Source: Tardiphaga robiniae
GTDB lineage: Bacteria > Pseudomonadota > Alphaproteobacteria > Rhizobiales > Xanthobacteraceae
Direction of reading: 5' to 3'
Assembly: GCF_001618955.1 (NCBI RefSeq)
Contig: NZ_LVYV01000023.1
Span: 186,001 to 250,000, forward strand
Length of the DNA stretch: 64,000 bases
How positions within the stretch are numbered: the stretch's first letter is position 1; every line of letters starts with the position of its first letter. Below are positions 8,589 to 18,297 of the stretch, in pieces. The position numbers were made by a program, and so were the translations under genes. The notes under the pieces are model-generated. The model saw only the letters and a program-made list of their open reading frames with translations, had not been told where the DNA came from and did no database searches.

Positions 8589-9782
8589 ATGAACGCCCCT
8601 TTCAAACAGCACCTGATCGATCCGGAAATTTGCATCAGGTGCAACACCTGCGAGGAGAGCTGCCCGGTCGATGCGGTGACGCATGACGACAACAATTATG
8701 TTGTCAACGCGGAGATCTGCAATTACTGCATGGATTGCATTTCGCCGTGTCCGACCGGCGCAATCGACAACTGGCGCGTCGTCGCGGCACCGTATTCGCT
8801 CGACGAGCAATTCTCCTGGAATGATCTGCCGGCGCAGGAGGAGGTCGCGGACAATGGCGCTGGCGCGAGCGCCATCGAAGCACTGGAAGATGAAATCGGT
8901 GCGTTGCTCGAAGAAGCGCGTAAGGGGCTGGGCGGCAAGCCCGTCGCGCCGCCGTCATCGAGCAAGGCGTCGGTCAACCTTTACAACCGCAGCAAGCCTG
9001 CGCTGGCCACGGTAACCGGCAATTTCCGGCTCACCCACGCGACGGCCGACTCCGACGTGCGCCACATCATCCTGGATTTCGGCGAGCAGCCGTTTCCCAT
9101 CCTCGAAGGCCAGAGCATCGGCATCGTCGTGCCGGGCCTGGGCGCGGACCGCAAGCCGCATCAGGTGCGGCTCTATTCGATCGCGAGCTCGCGCGATGGC
9201 GAGAAGCCGAACACCAACAATCTCGCGCTGACCGTGAAACGTGAGCCCGGTGGGCTGTGTTCGAATTACCTGTGCGATCTGCCGCGTGGCGCAAAGGTCG
9301 AAGTCACCGGGCCGTTCGGTGCCACCTTCCTGCTGCCAAACGATCCTTCCGCGAATGTGCTGATGGTCTGCACCGGCACAGGCTCTGCGCCCTTCCGCGG
9401 CTTCACGGAGCGCCGTCGTCGTGCGATGCCCGACGCGCCGGGGCGACTGTTGCTATTCTTTGGCGCGCGCCGCCCCGAGGAGCTTCCTTATTTCGGCCCG
9501 CTGCAGAAAGTCCCGGATGCGTTGCTGGGCAAACATTTCTGTTATTCGCGCGTCCCCGGCGAACCACGGGTCTATGTGCAGGATCGAATCCGGAGCGAGG
9601 CTGCCGCGATCACGTCCCTCCTGCAGAACGGGCATACCCACGTCTATATCTGTGGATTGAAAGGCATGGAGAGCGGCGTCGAAGAGGCGTTCGCGGATAT
9701 CTGCCGCGCGGCGTCGATGGATTGGTCGGATCTGAAAGCGGCGATGCGCGGCGGTGGAAGATATCACGTCGAGACTTACTGA
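8589..9782 (+). CDS. boxA: Benzoyl-CoA 2,3-epoxidase, reductase subunit BoxA
   Basis: Transfers electrons from NADPH through FAD and two [4Fe-4S] clusters to BoxB. The 397 residues start with two ferredoxin motifs: CIRCNTCEESCP (Cys15, 18, 21, 25) and CNYCMDCISPCP (Cys44, 47, 50, 54). A linker of about 80 residues leads to a ferredoxin-NADP-reductase module with RLYSIASS (FAD) and CTGTGSAPFRGF (NADPH). I chose ATG 8589 because it begins the conserved MNAPFKQHLIDPEICIRC; ATG 8568 is possible. Confidence 0.96.
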   Translation: MNAPFKQHLIDPEICIRCNTCEESCPVDAVTHDDNNYVVNAEICNYCMDCISPCPTGAIDNWRVVAAPYSLDEQFSWNDLPAQEEVADNGAGASAIEALEDEIGALLEEARKGLGGKPVAPPSSSKASVNLYNRSKPALATVTGNFRLTHATADSDVRHIILDFGEQPFPILEGQSIGIVVPGLGADRKPHQVRLYSIASSRDGEKPNTNNLALTVKREPGGLCSNYLCDLPRGAKVEVTGPFGATFLLPNDPSANVLMVCTGTGSAPFRGFTERRRRAMPDAPGRLLLFFGARRPEELPYFGPLQKVPDALLGKHFCYSRVPGEPRVYVQDRIRSEAAAITSLLQNGHTHVYICGLKGMESGVEEAFADICRAASMDWSDLKAAMRGGGRYHVETY

Positions 9783-9875
9783 TCGATGTTGCATCCGATC
9801 CGAGCCGGCAACAACCGGTTCGATTGAACAGCCCGAATAAGAACAAAGACGGGTACGTTATGGGGGAGAGAAGCG

Positions 9876-11765
9876 ATGGTTCTGGACCGCGACAATGCGG
9901 CTGGCTCAGGCAGTCCATTTTTTCTGGCGCCGTCGGTTGACGCAGAACAGCGATCCGACGGTACGATCCTTCTTCGATCCGACACAGCGCTGCGTCCCTA
10001 TGCGCGTTGTGCCGGGGACTGGCTCGAACATTGGGCAGAACAGGCACCGGAGCGGACCTTTCTGGCGGAGCGGTCCAGTCCGGATTTGCCTTGGGTGACG
10101 CTGAGTTATGCGGAGACGCTTCGGCGGGTGCGCGGCGCGGGTAGCTGGATTCTTGCACAGGAGATGAGTGCGCAGCGGCCGCTCGCGGTACTATCGGACA
10201 ACGGCATCGAGCATGCGGTTCTGGCCCTGGCAGCGATGCATGTCGGTGTGCCCGTCGCTGCGATTTCCCCGGCATATGCGCTGATGTCGAAGGATTTCGA
10301 AAAGCTGCGTGGCGCGATTCAGCTTCTAGATCCCGGTGCTATCTACGTCTCGAACTTGCATCAGTTCGGTCAGGCCCTCGCTGCGATAGCTCCATTTCAT
10401 ACCGCTGCAGTCATCGGCGGTGGCGCGACCGCCGGGGCGGGATGGTCATATGCTGATGTGGTCACAACGCCGGTGAGCGCGGCGATCTATCATGCCTTCG
10501 CAGCGGTCGATGCCGATACGATCGCCAAATTCCTGTTCACGTCGGGATCGACGGGTGCGCCGAAGGCGGTCATCAATACCCAACGCATGCTGACCTCGAG
10601 CCAGCAGGCCAAGGCACAGACCTGGCCGTTTCTCGAAGCCCCGCAGAGCGAACTCGTCCTTCTCGATTGGCTGCCCTGGAGCCATACCTTCGGCGGAAAT
10701 CACAATTTCAATATGGTGCTGCGCAACGGCGGAACGCTGTACATCGACAGCGGCAAGCCCGCGCCCGGATTGTTCGCGACGTCGATCGCCAATCTGCGCA
10801 GCGTCATGCCGACGGTCTATTTCAACGTGCCGCGTGGCTTCGACATGCTTATTGCAGCCCTGCGGAAGGACGACGGGTTGCGAGATCGCTTCTTCAGCGA
10901 GGTGAAGTTCGTCTTCTATGCCGGTGCGGCTCTGCCGCAGAGCACATGGTCGGCGCTGGAGACACTTTCCATCGAGACAATCGGGCGTCCGTTGCCGATG
11001 GTCTCCGCCTGGGGATCGACGGAAACATCGCCGCTTGCGACCGATTGTCATTTTCAGGCGCCGAGATCAGGCAATATCGGCGTGCCGATTCCCGGTACGG
11101 AGCTAAAGCTCGTGCCATCGGACGGCAAGTTCGAGGTGCGGGTGCGCGGGCCCAATGTGACGCCGGGCTACTGGAAGGCGCCGGACCTCACCGCGAAAGC
11201 TTTTGATGGGGACGGCTTCTATCTGATCGGCGATGCCGTTGCGTTTGCAGACCCGACCCATCCGGAGCAGGGTTTGTTGTTCGACGGACGCATCGCCGAG
11301 GATTTCAAGCTGACATCGGGCACATGGGTCAACGTCGGAACGCTGCGCGTGGCAGGAATCTCCGCATTGGCGCCGCTGGTTCAGGATATTGTCGTGGCCG
11401 GCCATGGCGGCGAGGATGTGCGCTTCCTTCTTGTTCCCAACCTGGCTGCCTGCCGCGCGGTGTCCGGCCTGCCGGAGTCAGCGAGCATCGATGTCGTGCT
11501 TGGCTGCGAAAATGTGCGTTCGTTCATAGGGGAAGGGCTCGCAAGACTGAAGGCGGCAGGCGGAGGGTCTTCCACCTATGCAATTTGCGCGCTTTTGCTG
11601 GCAGAGCCGCTATCTGTCGATGGCGGCGAGATTACTGACAAGGGCTACGTCAATCAGCGCGCGGTTCTTGCGCGCCGTGCAGCCGACGTCGAAGATCTGA
11701 ACAGAGGGGTCTCAGGTCGCCTGATAATCTGCGCGAGTGTCGAGCAATACGCCCGTCAAGCCTAG
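9876..11765 (+). CDS. Feruloyl-CoA synthase-like acyl-CoA ligase
   Basis: An AMP-forming CoA ligase of 629 residues. The P-loop FTSGSTGAPKAV is near residue 220, the adenine-binding segment WGSTETSP near residue 375, and the C-terminal segment EDFKLTSGTWVNVGTLR is typical of feruloyl-CoA synthases. The N-terminus also resembles Fcs: the ring of aromatic hydroxycinnamates would be activated on the side chain. No enoyl-CoA hydratase/aldolase (Ech) or vanillin dehydrogenase lies nearby, so another aryl-propenoate, or supply of benzoyl-CoA from a phenylpropenoate, is possible. It sits 93 bases after boxA on the same strand and may be read through from the box operon. Confidence 0.82.
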   Translation: MVLDRDNAAGSGSPFFLAPSVDAEQRSDGTILLRSDTALRPYARCAGDWLEHWAEQAPERTFLAERSSPDLPWVTLSYAETLRRVRGAGSWILAQEMSAQRPLAVLSDNGIEHAVLALAAMHVGVPVAAISPAYALMSKDFEKLRGAIQLLDPGAIYVSNLHQFGQALAAIAPFHTAAVIGGGATAGAGWSYADVVTTPVSAAIYHAFAAVDADTIAKFLFTSGSTGAPKAVINTQRMLTSSQQAKAQTWPFLEAPQSELVLLDWLPWSHTFGGNHNFNMVLRNGGTLYIDSGKPAPGLFATSIANLRSVMPTVYFNVPRGFDMLIAALRKDDGLRDRFFSEVKFVFYAGAALPQSTWSALETLSIETIGRPLPMVSAWGSTETSPLATDCHFQAPRSGNIGVPIPGTELKLVPSDGKFEVRVRGPNVTPGYWKAPDLTAKAFDGDGFYLIGDAVAFADPTHPEQGLLFDGRIAEDFKLTSGTWVNVGTLRVAGISALAPLVQDIVVAGHGGEDVRFLLVPNLAACRAVSGLPESASIDVVLGCENVRSFIGEGLARLKAAGGGSSTYAICALLLAEPLSVDGGEITDKGYVNQRAVLARRAADVEDLNRGVSGRLIICASVEQYARQA

Positions 11766-12384
11766 GACGTTCAGAATCCGAACGATGCTTCGAGATTAAA
11801 AAAATATCGCGTGATGGAAGGCATCAGGTCGAGCGGTCACACACAAGACTCTGCCTATGCGATCAACTGTCACATGCCGTGTCATGTCGTCGTCACACGC
11901 CAGCGCGGGCGCCGTGGTCAAATATGGCGCTCTTCCCCAGAGCACATGGACCGGCGCGAGGGCATTCGCGCGCTCCACGAGGTCGCCTTTCCCTCCAGGA
12001 GGCGACCTCGTTTGTTTCTGATGAACGGCTCATGCGGAGTGTTCGCGGAACGTGTCCGATCCGCATGCGTGTTAAGTTGCACTAAGTTCTACTCTTGGTG
12101 CAGACCGAACTCCGGCATTTTTCTCACACAGTGAGATTTCACGCGACGCACACGGCGACTCCGGGCGCTGCACGTCGTTGCATCATTCTGATCTGTCAGG
12201 ACCCAACGAAGAAACGTTGATGCGACGGAACGGAAAATTTGAAATCCTATTCCGCCGATCGCTCGAACTATGAAGTTTCTTCTCAGGCAAACTGAGTATG
12301 ATGACTGCGATCCGCAATCGGATTGCGCGGCACCGATGCTATCGTTCCGTCAAGCACATCGACTGGACAGAGCGAGCAATAGTA
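11766..12384. other. Non-coding gap between the box region and the racemase operon
   Basis: About 620 bases without a convincing gene. It holds the terminator described separately at 11978-12018 and presumably the promoter of the downstream operon. Short open frames here lack ribosome binding sites and recognisable protein sequence. I could not identify a clear -35/-10 pair. Confidence 0.6.
11978..12018 (+). terminator. Rho-independent terminator candidate
   Basis: CGAGGTCGCCT at 11978-11988 and AGGCGACCTCG at 12000-12010 form a perfect 11-bp stem with an 11-base loop, followed by TTTGTTTCT. It is the first terminator downstream of the box/fcs-like genes, about 210 bases after the last stop codon. 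Confidence 0.65.
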
Positions 12385-13104
12385 ATGCGGACGATTGGTT
12401 TGATTGGTGGAATGAGCTGGGAAAGTACTGCTGTTTACTATCGCCGGCTGAATGAGCAAGTCCGCGCCGAACTCGGTGGGCTCCACTCCGCGGATATACT
12501 GATGCGCTCGATCAACTTCGACGCGATTGTCAGCTTGCAGAAACAAGGGCGTTGGGACGAGGCCTGTCAGGTTCTCGCTGACATCGCACGCGATCTGGAA
12601 GGAGGCGGTGCTGGTTGCATTCTGATCTGCACGAATACAATGCACAAGCTTGCCGACGAAGTGCAGCAAGCAGTGTCGATTCCGCTTCTTCACATTGCCG
12701 ACGTTACCGGCGCTGCCGTGAAGGCTGCAGGGCTGCAGCGGCCGCTACTTCTGGCAACGCGCTACACGATGGAACAGGACTTCTATGTGACGCGATTGCG
12801 CGAGGGGTTCGGGCTAGATCCCGTTATTCCCGCTGAGGCCGATCGTGTGTTCATTCACGACATCATCTTCGATGAACTATGCCAGGGCGTTGTTCGTGAG
12901 GATTCGCGCCGTCTCTATCTCGATGCGATTGCACGAGGAAAAGAGCGTGGCGCTGACGGCGTAATTCTTGGTTGTACCGAGATCTGTCTCCTGGTCGGCC
13001 CCGAGCACATCGATCTTCCGGTCTTCGATTCAACGATGCTGCATGCAGATGCGGCGTTGGCTTTTTCAATGTCGAAAGAAGAGCCGCGACCACGTGCTGC
13101 ATGA
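12385..13104 (+). CDS. Aspartate/glutamate racemase family protein
   Basis: A cofactor-independent racemase of 239 residues. Both catalytic cysteines of the family are present: Cys82 in ICTNTMHK and Cys197 in GCTEI. The N-terminus MRTIGLIGGMSWESTAVYY is typical of the aspartate racemase branch, which also accepts other acidic or substituted amino acids. I chose the ATG at 12385 since upstream in-frame codons are not family-like. It is the first gene of the 12-gene run and may interconvert D and L forms of an amino acid released from the imported substrate. Confidence 0.88.
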   Translation: MRTIGLIGGMSWESTAVYYRRLNEQVRAELGGLHSADILMRSINFDAIVSLQKQGRWDEACQVLADIARDLEGGGAGCILICTNTMHKLADEVQQAVSIPLLHIADVTGAAVKAAGLQRPLLLATRYTMEQDFYVTRLREGFGLDPVIPAEADRVFIHDIIFDELCQGVVREDSRRLYLDAIARGKERGADGVILGCTEICLLVGPEHIDLPVFDSTMLHADAALAFSMSKEEPRPRAA

Positions 13105-13179
13105 CGCCATCGTGATTAATGTTCGGGCTGGCACCAATCTTGCTGAGCTCACCAACTTGGACGGAGATGAGGTTTCTGT

Positions 13180-14040
13180 ATGAGTGATATGCGTGCTGTT
13201 CAACGGAAGATCTCGCCTGTTCTCGATCACGTCGTCATCAACGTGATGGGCCAGCTTGATGAGGCTGCTGCACAATATGTTCGCCTCGGCTTCCAGTTGA
13301 CGGAGCGCGGTCACCATACGCTCGGCTCCAGCAACAATCTTGCGATCTTCGGCACGAACTATCTTGAATTGCTCGGCTATCTGCCGGGGCGTGAAACGAT
13401 GCGTGCAGATCTCTGGACACATCCTTCGGGATTGAGCGGTCTGGTTTTCAAGTCGGTCGATGCCGATCGGGTCTATGCGACGTTGAAGGACAATGCCGTT
13501 CCCGTCATGGAGCCAATGAGCTTTGCGCGGCCGGTCGAATTGCCGGGCGGCGCCCAAGACGCGCGTTTCAAGGTCATCCGCGTGGCGGGCGACGAAGTGC
13601 AGAACGGCCGCACGTTCTTCTGCCATCATGATACGCCGGAACTGGTGTGGCGCCCCGAATGGCAGACGCATGCCAATGGCGCCACTGAAATCGTCGAATT
13701 TGTCATCGCCTCGCAGCAGCCGGCGCGAACTGCAGCGCTCTATGAACGCATGTTCGACGCACCGCTCCTGACGCCGACGGATGGCGGCTTTTCGTTCAGC
13801 GCCGGCGCAGCGACGATCTTCGTACTCGATCCTGCAGCCGTGGCCGATCGCTACGTCGGGGCCGCGCTGGTCAGCCCGGATGGCACTGACCGCATGGTCG
13901 CGCTGGTGTTCAAGGTCGCGTCGCTCGACACGCCGCGCGCCGTATTCGATGCGGCCGGCGTTTCCTTCAAGCCCTATGCTGACGGCATCATCGTGTCGCA
14001 TGCCGACGCAGCTAATGTCGCTCTGGGGTTCACGGCGTGA
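13180..14040 (+). CDS. VOC superfamily protein (glyoxalase-like domain)
   Basis: A 286-residue protein with two betaalphabetabetabeta-type halves. LDHVVINVMGQLDEAA near the start and NYLELLGYLPG match the Glyoxalase_3 type; His in LDHVV is a likely metal ligand. The second half begins near EIVEFVIASQQPARTA. Members can be isomerases, lyases or dioxygenases, so the reaction cannot be assigned. Its stop codon overlaps the start of the next gene (TGATG), which suggests coupled translation with the DUF2817 hydrolase. Confidence 0.82.
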   Translation: MSDMRAVQRKISPVLDHVVINVMGQLDEAAAQYVRLGFQLTERGHHTLGSSNNLAIFGTNYLELLGYLPGRETMRADLWTHPSGLSGLVFKSVDADRVYATLKDNAVPVMEPMSFARPVELPGGAQDARFKVIRVAGDEVQNGRTFFCHHDTPELVWRPEWQTHANGATEIVEFVIASQQPARTAALYERMFDAPLLTPTDGGFSFSAGAATIFVLDPAAVADRYVGAALVSPDGTDRMVALVFKVASLDTPRAVFDAAGVSFKPYADGIIVSHADAANVALGFTA

Positions 14041-15161
14041 TGGTAGCGCTCCCCAATGATTTCACCCGGAGTTTTGCGCTCGACTATGACGGCGCGCGCG
14101 TGAAGTTTCGCAACGCTGCGAATGACGTCGGCGCTGCGTTGACCACCTACACCCATCCGGCGCTGAAGGGCCCGAATGGCCAGGATCTGTGCATCGATGT
14201 GGAGCGGCTCGGCGATCCGCGCGCAGCTTCGCAACTGGTGATCCTCAGCGGTACCCACGGCCTCGAAGGCCTCAGCGGTTCGGCGGCGCAGATCGGTTGG
14301 ATGCAGAGCAATTTTGCACGCGCCCTTCCGCGCGGTGTGTCGATTCTCTTCGTTCACGCGATCAATCCCTACGGCTTTGCCTGGGGGACGCGAGCTACAG
14401 AGAACAATGTCGATCTCAATCGCAACTTCATCGATTTCGCCGCTCCCCGTCCGGCCAATCCGGGCTATGCGAAGCTATATCCGCACCTGCTTCCGGAGGA
14501 CTGGACGCCGGCAGCCTTGCAGATCTACGCCGACGCCGTGGAAGCCTTCAAGGACGCGCATGGCGATGACGGTCTGTTCGACACGCTGGCGCGCGGGCAG
14601 TACGACTTCCCGGAAGGTTCCAATTATGGCGGCTCCGGGCGCGAGTGGTCCAATCTGACTCTGGAGACCATCGTTGCCGATCATCTCGGTGCGGCAGAGC
14701 GCATCGGCTTCATCGATTGGCATACAGGCATCGGTGATTTCGGCGAGTCCTTCTTTCTGTGCTTCAACCCTGAAGGTGGCGCGCTTCATGCGGAAGCCGT
14801 GCGCTGGTGGGGGCGCGACCGCATCGTCGGCCAGAAGCCGAACAATTTTGCGCGGCCCAATTATCAGGGACTCGTGTTTCACGGCATGACCAGGTTCCTC
14901 GGCGCGCGACCGATGGTCGGCGCTGTGATCGAATTTGGCACGCGAGGTACCAAGGTTCGCCGCGCCCTGCAGCTCGATCTCTGGCTGAAGTTCAAGGCCG
15001 AGAAAGACAGCGAGCGCGTTCGCATGCTGCGCGCAGACCTGCACGATTGCTTCGTGCCCGTGTCGTCGCACTGGCGTGAAGAGACCACAGAACAAGCCAT
15101 TTCCATCACTCAACAGGCGGTGGAGGGGCTAGCAAGCTGGTCCCTCTCTGCCGCAGCCTGA
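14040..15161 (+). CDS. DUF2817 protein, M14-like zinc carboxypeptidase/deacylase fold
   Basis: A 373-residue putative zinc hydrolase. The M14-type metal and substrate motifs can be followed: SGTHGLEG (His and Glu), NNVDLNRNF (substrate-binding Arg), DWHTG (third ligand) and EFGTRG (probable catalytic Glu). There is no signal peptide, so it acts in the cytoplasm. The fold would suit removal of an amino acid or acyl group from the compound brought in by the neighbouring peptide-type transporter. Start ATG 14040 was chosen over the overlapping GTG 14037. Confidence 0.83.
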   Translation: MVALPNDFTRSFALDYDGARVKFRNAANDVGAALTTYTHPALKGPNGQDLCIDVERLGDPRAASQLVILSGTHGLEGLSGSAAQIGWMQSNFARALPRGVSILFVHAINPYGFAWGTRATENNVDLNRNFIDFAAPRPANPGYAKLYPHLLPEDWTPAALQIYADAVEAFKDAHGDDGLFDTLARGQYDFPEGSNYGGSGREWSNLTLETIVADHLGAAERIGFIDWHTGIGDFGESFFLCFNPEGGALHAEAVRWWGRDRIVGQKPNNFARPNYQGLVFHGMTRFLGARPMVGAVIEFGTRGTKVRRALQLDLWLKFKAEKDSERVRMLRADLHDCFVPVSSHWREETTEQAISITQQAVEGLASWSLSAAA

Positions 15162-15182
15162 ACCAACGGAGCGAGATAGATC

Positions 15183-16196
15183 ATGCGAGCAGTTGTCCTT
15201 CACGAACACGGCGATAACGATAAGCTGCAATTCACGGCGGATTATCCGACGCCGAAGGCCGGCGAGGGCGACGTTGTCATCCGCGTGCGGGCATCGTCGA
15301 TCAATTATCACGACGTTTTCACCCGCCGCGGTATGCCCGGCATCAAGGTGCCTCTGCCTGTCATCATTGGCCTCGACGTGGTCGGTGAGATCGCCGAACT
15401 TGGCGCGGGCGTTACTGGCTGGAATATCGGCGACCGCGTATTGATCGATCCCGTCAACCGCGTCGAAGGCGGCCTGATGGGCGAGACCCAGGACGGCGGC
15501 CTCGCCGAATTCTGCCGCGCCAAGGCGCATCAGCTCGTCAAGATTCCGGAAGGCGTCAGCTTTGAGCAGGCGGCCGCGCTGCCGGTCGCCTATGGCACCG
15601 CAATTCGCATGATGAATACCATCGGCCAGATCAAGGCCGGCGAGAAGGTTCTGATTCTTGGCGCCAGCGGCGGCGTTGGCGTCTGCTGTGTTCAGCTCGC
15701 CAAGCTGGCCGGCGCTTATGTGATCGCCTGTGCCGGCAGCGAGGAGAAGGGCAAGCGGCTCACGGAGCTCGGCGCGGACGAGATCATCCTCTACACGCAG
15801 TCCGACTTCATGAAGACGATCTATGAGCGCCACGGCAAGCCGCATCGCCGTCGCTTCGTCGAAGGTGGGGGTGTCGATGTCGTCGTCAATTTCACCGGCG
15901 GTGATACCTGGGTCAAATCGCTGCGTTGCCTGAAGCTCGGCGGCCGCATTCTGACCTGTGGCGCGACTGCCGGCTACTCGCCTACTGAAGATCTTCGCTT
16001 CATTTGGACCTTCGAACTGGAGATCAAGGGCTCCAACGGCTGGGAACGTGACGATATCACAAAACTGTTCGATCTCGTCGCCGCCAAGAAGCTGCAGGTA
16101 CTGATCGACAAGACCTATCCGCTGGAAGAAGCGAAGGAAGCTGTGCGCGTCATTGAGGATCGTGCGGTATTCGGCAAAGTCGTGGTGACGCCGTGA
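15183..16196 (+). CDS. Medium-chain dehydrogenase/reductase, quinone-oxidoreductase-like
   Basis: A 337-residue NAD(P)H-dependent MDR enzyme. The N-terminal GroES-like domain includes GLDVVGEIAELGAGV. The Rossmann nucleotide site is LGASGGVGVCCVQLA. The structural-zinc cysteine cluster of alcohol dehydrogenases is missing, which fits zinc-free enoyl or quinone reductases, though the annotation could also be alcohol dehydrogenase-like. It overlaps the following thioesterase gene by 4 bases. In the cluster it could reduce an enoyl-CoA or enone intermediate. Confidence 0.85.
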   Translation: MRAVVLHEHGDNDKLQFTADYPTPKAGEGDVVIRVRASSINYHDVFTRRGMPGIKVPLPVIIGLDVVGEIAELGAGVTGWNIGDRVLIDPVNRVEGGLMGETQDGGLAEFCRAKAHQLVKIPEGVSFEQAAALPVAYGTAIRMMNTIGQIKAGEKVLILGASGGVGVCCVQLAKLAGAYVIACAGSEEKGKRLTELGADEIILYTQSDFMKTIYERHGKPHRRRFVEGGGVDVVVNFTGGDTWVKSLRCLKLGGRILTCGATAGYSPTEDLRFIWTFELEIKGSNGWERDDITKLFDLVAAKKLQVLIDKTYPLEEAKEAVRVIEDRAVFGKVVVTP

Positions 16197-16618
16197 GCAA
16201 GCCCGACGTCAAGACGCTGACGGCCCCTGAGATTCAGCAAATGCTGGACGTGTCGCCGTTCAATCTGTTCCTCGGTCTTGAGGTGATCAAGGCCGATCCG
16301 GAAACGCAGGAAGTGACGATGCGGTCGCCGATGCGGCCGGAATTCGAGCGCAGGCCGGGCTCAAAGCAATGGCATGGCGGCGTCATTGCCTCGGTCATCG
16401 ACACCGTCGGCGATTTCGCCGTCGGCATGATGGTCGGGCGCGGCCTTCCGACCGTGAACTTCCGAGTCGATTACCTGAAGCCGGCTGTCGATACCGCCTT
16501 GATCGCCGTGTCGCGGGTGCGCCGTGCCGGCAAGAGCGTCGGTGTCGCTGACGTCGATGTGTTTGACGAAAAGGGGGCGCTGCTCGCCATCGGCCGCGGC
16601 ACCTATTCGACGCTTTAA
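16193..16618 (+). CDS. Hotdog-fold thioesterase (PaaI family)
   Basis: A 141-residue acyl-CoA thioesterase. KQWHGGVIASVIDTVGDFAV is the hotdog central helix with the conserved HGG, followed by the strands VNFRVDYLKPAV. The GTG start overlaps the MDR stop (GTGA). It probably hydrolyses an acyl-CoA formed by the ligase at 22137-23645, for product release or CoA recovery. Confidence 0.86.
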   Translation: MSKPDVKTLTAPEIQQMLDVSPFNLFLGLEVIKADPETQEVTMRSPMRPEFERRPGSKQWHGGVIASVIDTVGDFAVGMMVGRGLPTVNFRVDYLKPAVDTALIAVSRVRRAGKSVGVADVDVFDEKGALLAIGRGTYSTL

Positions 16619-16678
16619 GCAAAATAATAGCAGTAACGCGCGACGGGGCCGTTTCCTGTTTGCAACAAAGGAAGAACG

Positions 16679-18283
16679 ATGAGCGGTTTTAGCAGACGTG
16701 ATTTTTTGATGACGACAGCCGGTGCTGCTTTGGCCTCCGGCTTCGTTGGTTCTTCCAGCGCTGCAACGGGTACGCCGAAACGCGGTGGCACGCTGGTTGG
16801 CACCTGGGGCGGTTTCGAGCCTCAGTCGTTGTTCGTACCTGCAGGCGGCGGATCGAGTCCCTATTTCACCTCAACCAAGGTGTTCGAGCGTCTGCTTCGG
16901 CTGACGGTGGATCTCAAATTCGAGCCCGTCCTTGCCCTCGATATCAAGCCGGCCGAAGATTTTCGCAGCTATACGATCAAGCTCCGTCCGAACGTCACCT
17001 GGCATGATGGCAAGCCGCTGACTGCTGAGGATCTCGTCTTCAACGCGATGGAGTATTGGAAGCCGATTTCTGCGGGCGTCACGCTTGACGCGCTTGAGGG
17101 GGCGGAGGCGGTCGATCCGCTGACGGTCGTGCTCAAGTTCAAGGTGCCAGTGCCGGAGTTCTTCCTCAAATCGGTGCTGGCCGGCAAAGCAGGCCTTGTG
17201 ATCCCGAAGCATATCTATGCCGGAAGCAATATCATCACCAATCCGGTCAACAACACGCCAATCGGTACCGGTCCATTCAAGGTCAAGGAGTGGGTGCGCG
17301 GCAGCCACGTTGAATTCGCCCGGCATGATGGCTACTGGAATGCAGGCCTGCCGTATGTCGACAAGCTGGTGATCCGCTGGTGGCGCGATCCTGCGTCGCG
17401 CTCGGCCGCGTTCGAGGCTGGGCAACTCGATATCGGAACCTTCAATCCGATTCCGGCGCCAGACATCGCGCGCTTGACCGGCACCAAGAAATTTGTCGCT
17501 GAGACCAAGGGCTATTCGAACTCAGCGTGGATCACGAGCGTCGAGTTCAATCAGCGTCGCGAGATCTTCAAGAAGCGCGAGGTGCGTCAGGCCTTGCTGC
17601 ATGCGATCGACCGCAGCTTCATCTCCGACACGATCTTCTTCGGCCGCGCGCATCCGTCGATCGGCGCGATCCCGTCATCGAACTCCATCTTTTTCACCAA
17701 GGACGTTCAGGATTACCCGTTTGACGTCAAGAAGGCGGCGAAGCTGCTCGACGCCGCCGGCTATCCGGTGAAATCCGGCTCCCGCTTCAAGATGAGCCTC
17801 GTCTCGGCGGGTTGGTTCGAAGAGAACGTCAAGATCGGCCAGTATCTGAAACAGGCCTTTGAGGACGTCGACATCACCGTGGAACTGGCGATCCCTGATC
17901 GTGCGACCTCGCTAAAGCGTATCTACAGCGACTATGAATATGACGTTGCTGTCTCCAATAATTCCGGAAGCATCGAGCTGATCCCGGCGACGACGCAATA
18001 TTACACCACCGACGGCATCGTGAAGGGCGCCGCATTCCGCAATGCCACGGGCTATTCCAACCCAAAGATGGATGAAATCGTCGGCAAGATGGCCATCGAA
18101 ACCGACGAAAAGAAGCGCGTGTCCTTGGTACACGAGTTCGACAAGCTCGCAGCCATCGATGCGCCTATCCTGCCCATGGTCGATCTCGAACCGGTGACGA
18201 TTGCGCGCGCTGACGTTCGCAATCACTCACTGACCGCGGACTTCATGGGCGAAAGCTGGGCTGAGGTCTGGCTGGATCGCTGA
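16679..18283 (+). CDS. Oligopeptide-type ABC transporter substrate-binding protein
   Basis: A periplasmic binding protein of the SBP_bac_5 family, 534 residues. A twin-arginine signal, SRRDFLMTTAGAALASG, is at the N-terminus, so it is probably exported folded by Tat. The family landmarks are present: YTIKLRPNVTWHDGKPLTAED and the GTGPFKVKEWVRG stretch. AAAGGAAGAACG precedes ATG 16679. Members bind di- and oligopeptides, nickel, opines or other compounds, so the ligand is unknown. The genes for permeases and ATPases follow directly. Confidence 0.93.
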   Translation: MSGFSRRDFLMTTAGAALASGFVGSSSAATGTPKRGGTLVGTWGGFEPQSLFVPAGGGSSPYFTSTKVFERLLRLTVDLKFEPVLALDIKPAEDFRSYTIKLRPNVTWHDGKPLTAEDLVFNAMEYWKPISAGVTLDALEGAEAVDPLTVVLKFKVPVPEFFLKSVLAGKAGLVIPKHIYAGSNIITNPVNNTPIGTGPFKVKEWVRGSHVEFARHDGYWNAGLPYVDKLVIRWWRDPASRSAAFEAGQLDIGTFNPIPAPDIARLTGTKKFVAETKGYSNSAWITSVEFNQRREIFKKREVRQALLHAIDRSFISDTIFFGRAHPSIGAIPSSNSIFFTKDVQDYPFDVKKAAKLLDAAGYPVKSGSRFKMSLVSAGWFEENVKIGQYLKQAFEDVDITVELAIPDRATSLKRIYSDYEYDVAVSNNSGSIELIPATTQYYTTDGIVKGAAFRNATGYSNPKMDEIVGKMAIETDEKKRVSLVHEFDKLAAIDAPILPMVDLEPVTIARADVRNHSLTADFMGESWAEVWLDR

Positions 18284-18297
18284 GTGCGGAGATAAAC

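Noticed and set aside
11811-12134. A 107-codon plus-strand frame in the gap after the fcs-like gene
   Set aside because: It runs through a strong terminator hairpin and has no ribosome binding site or family-like sequence.
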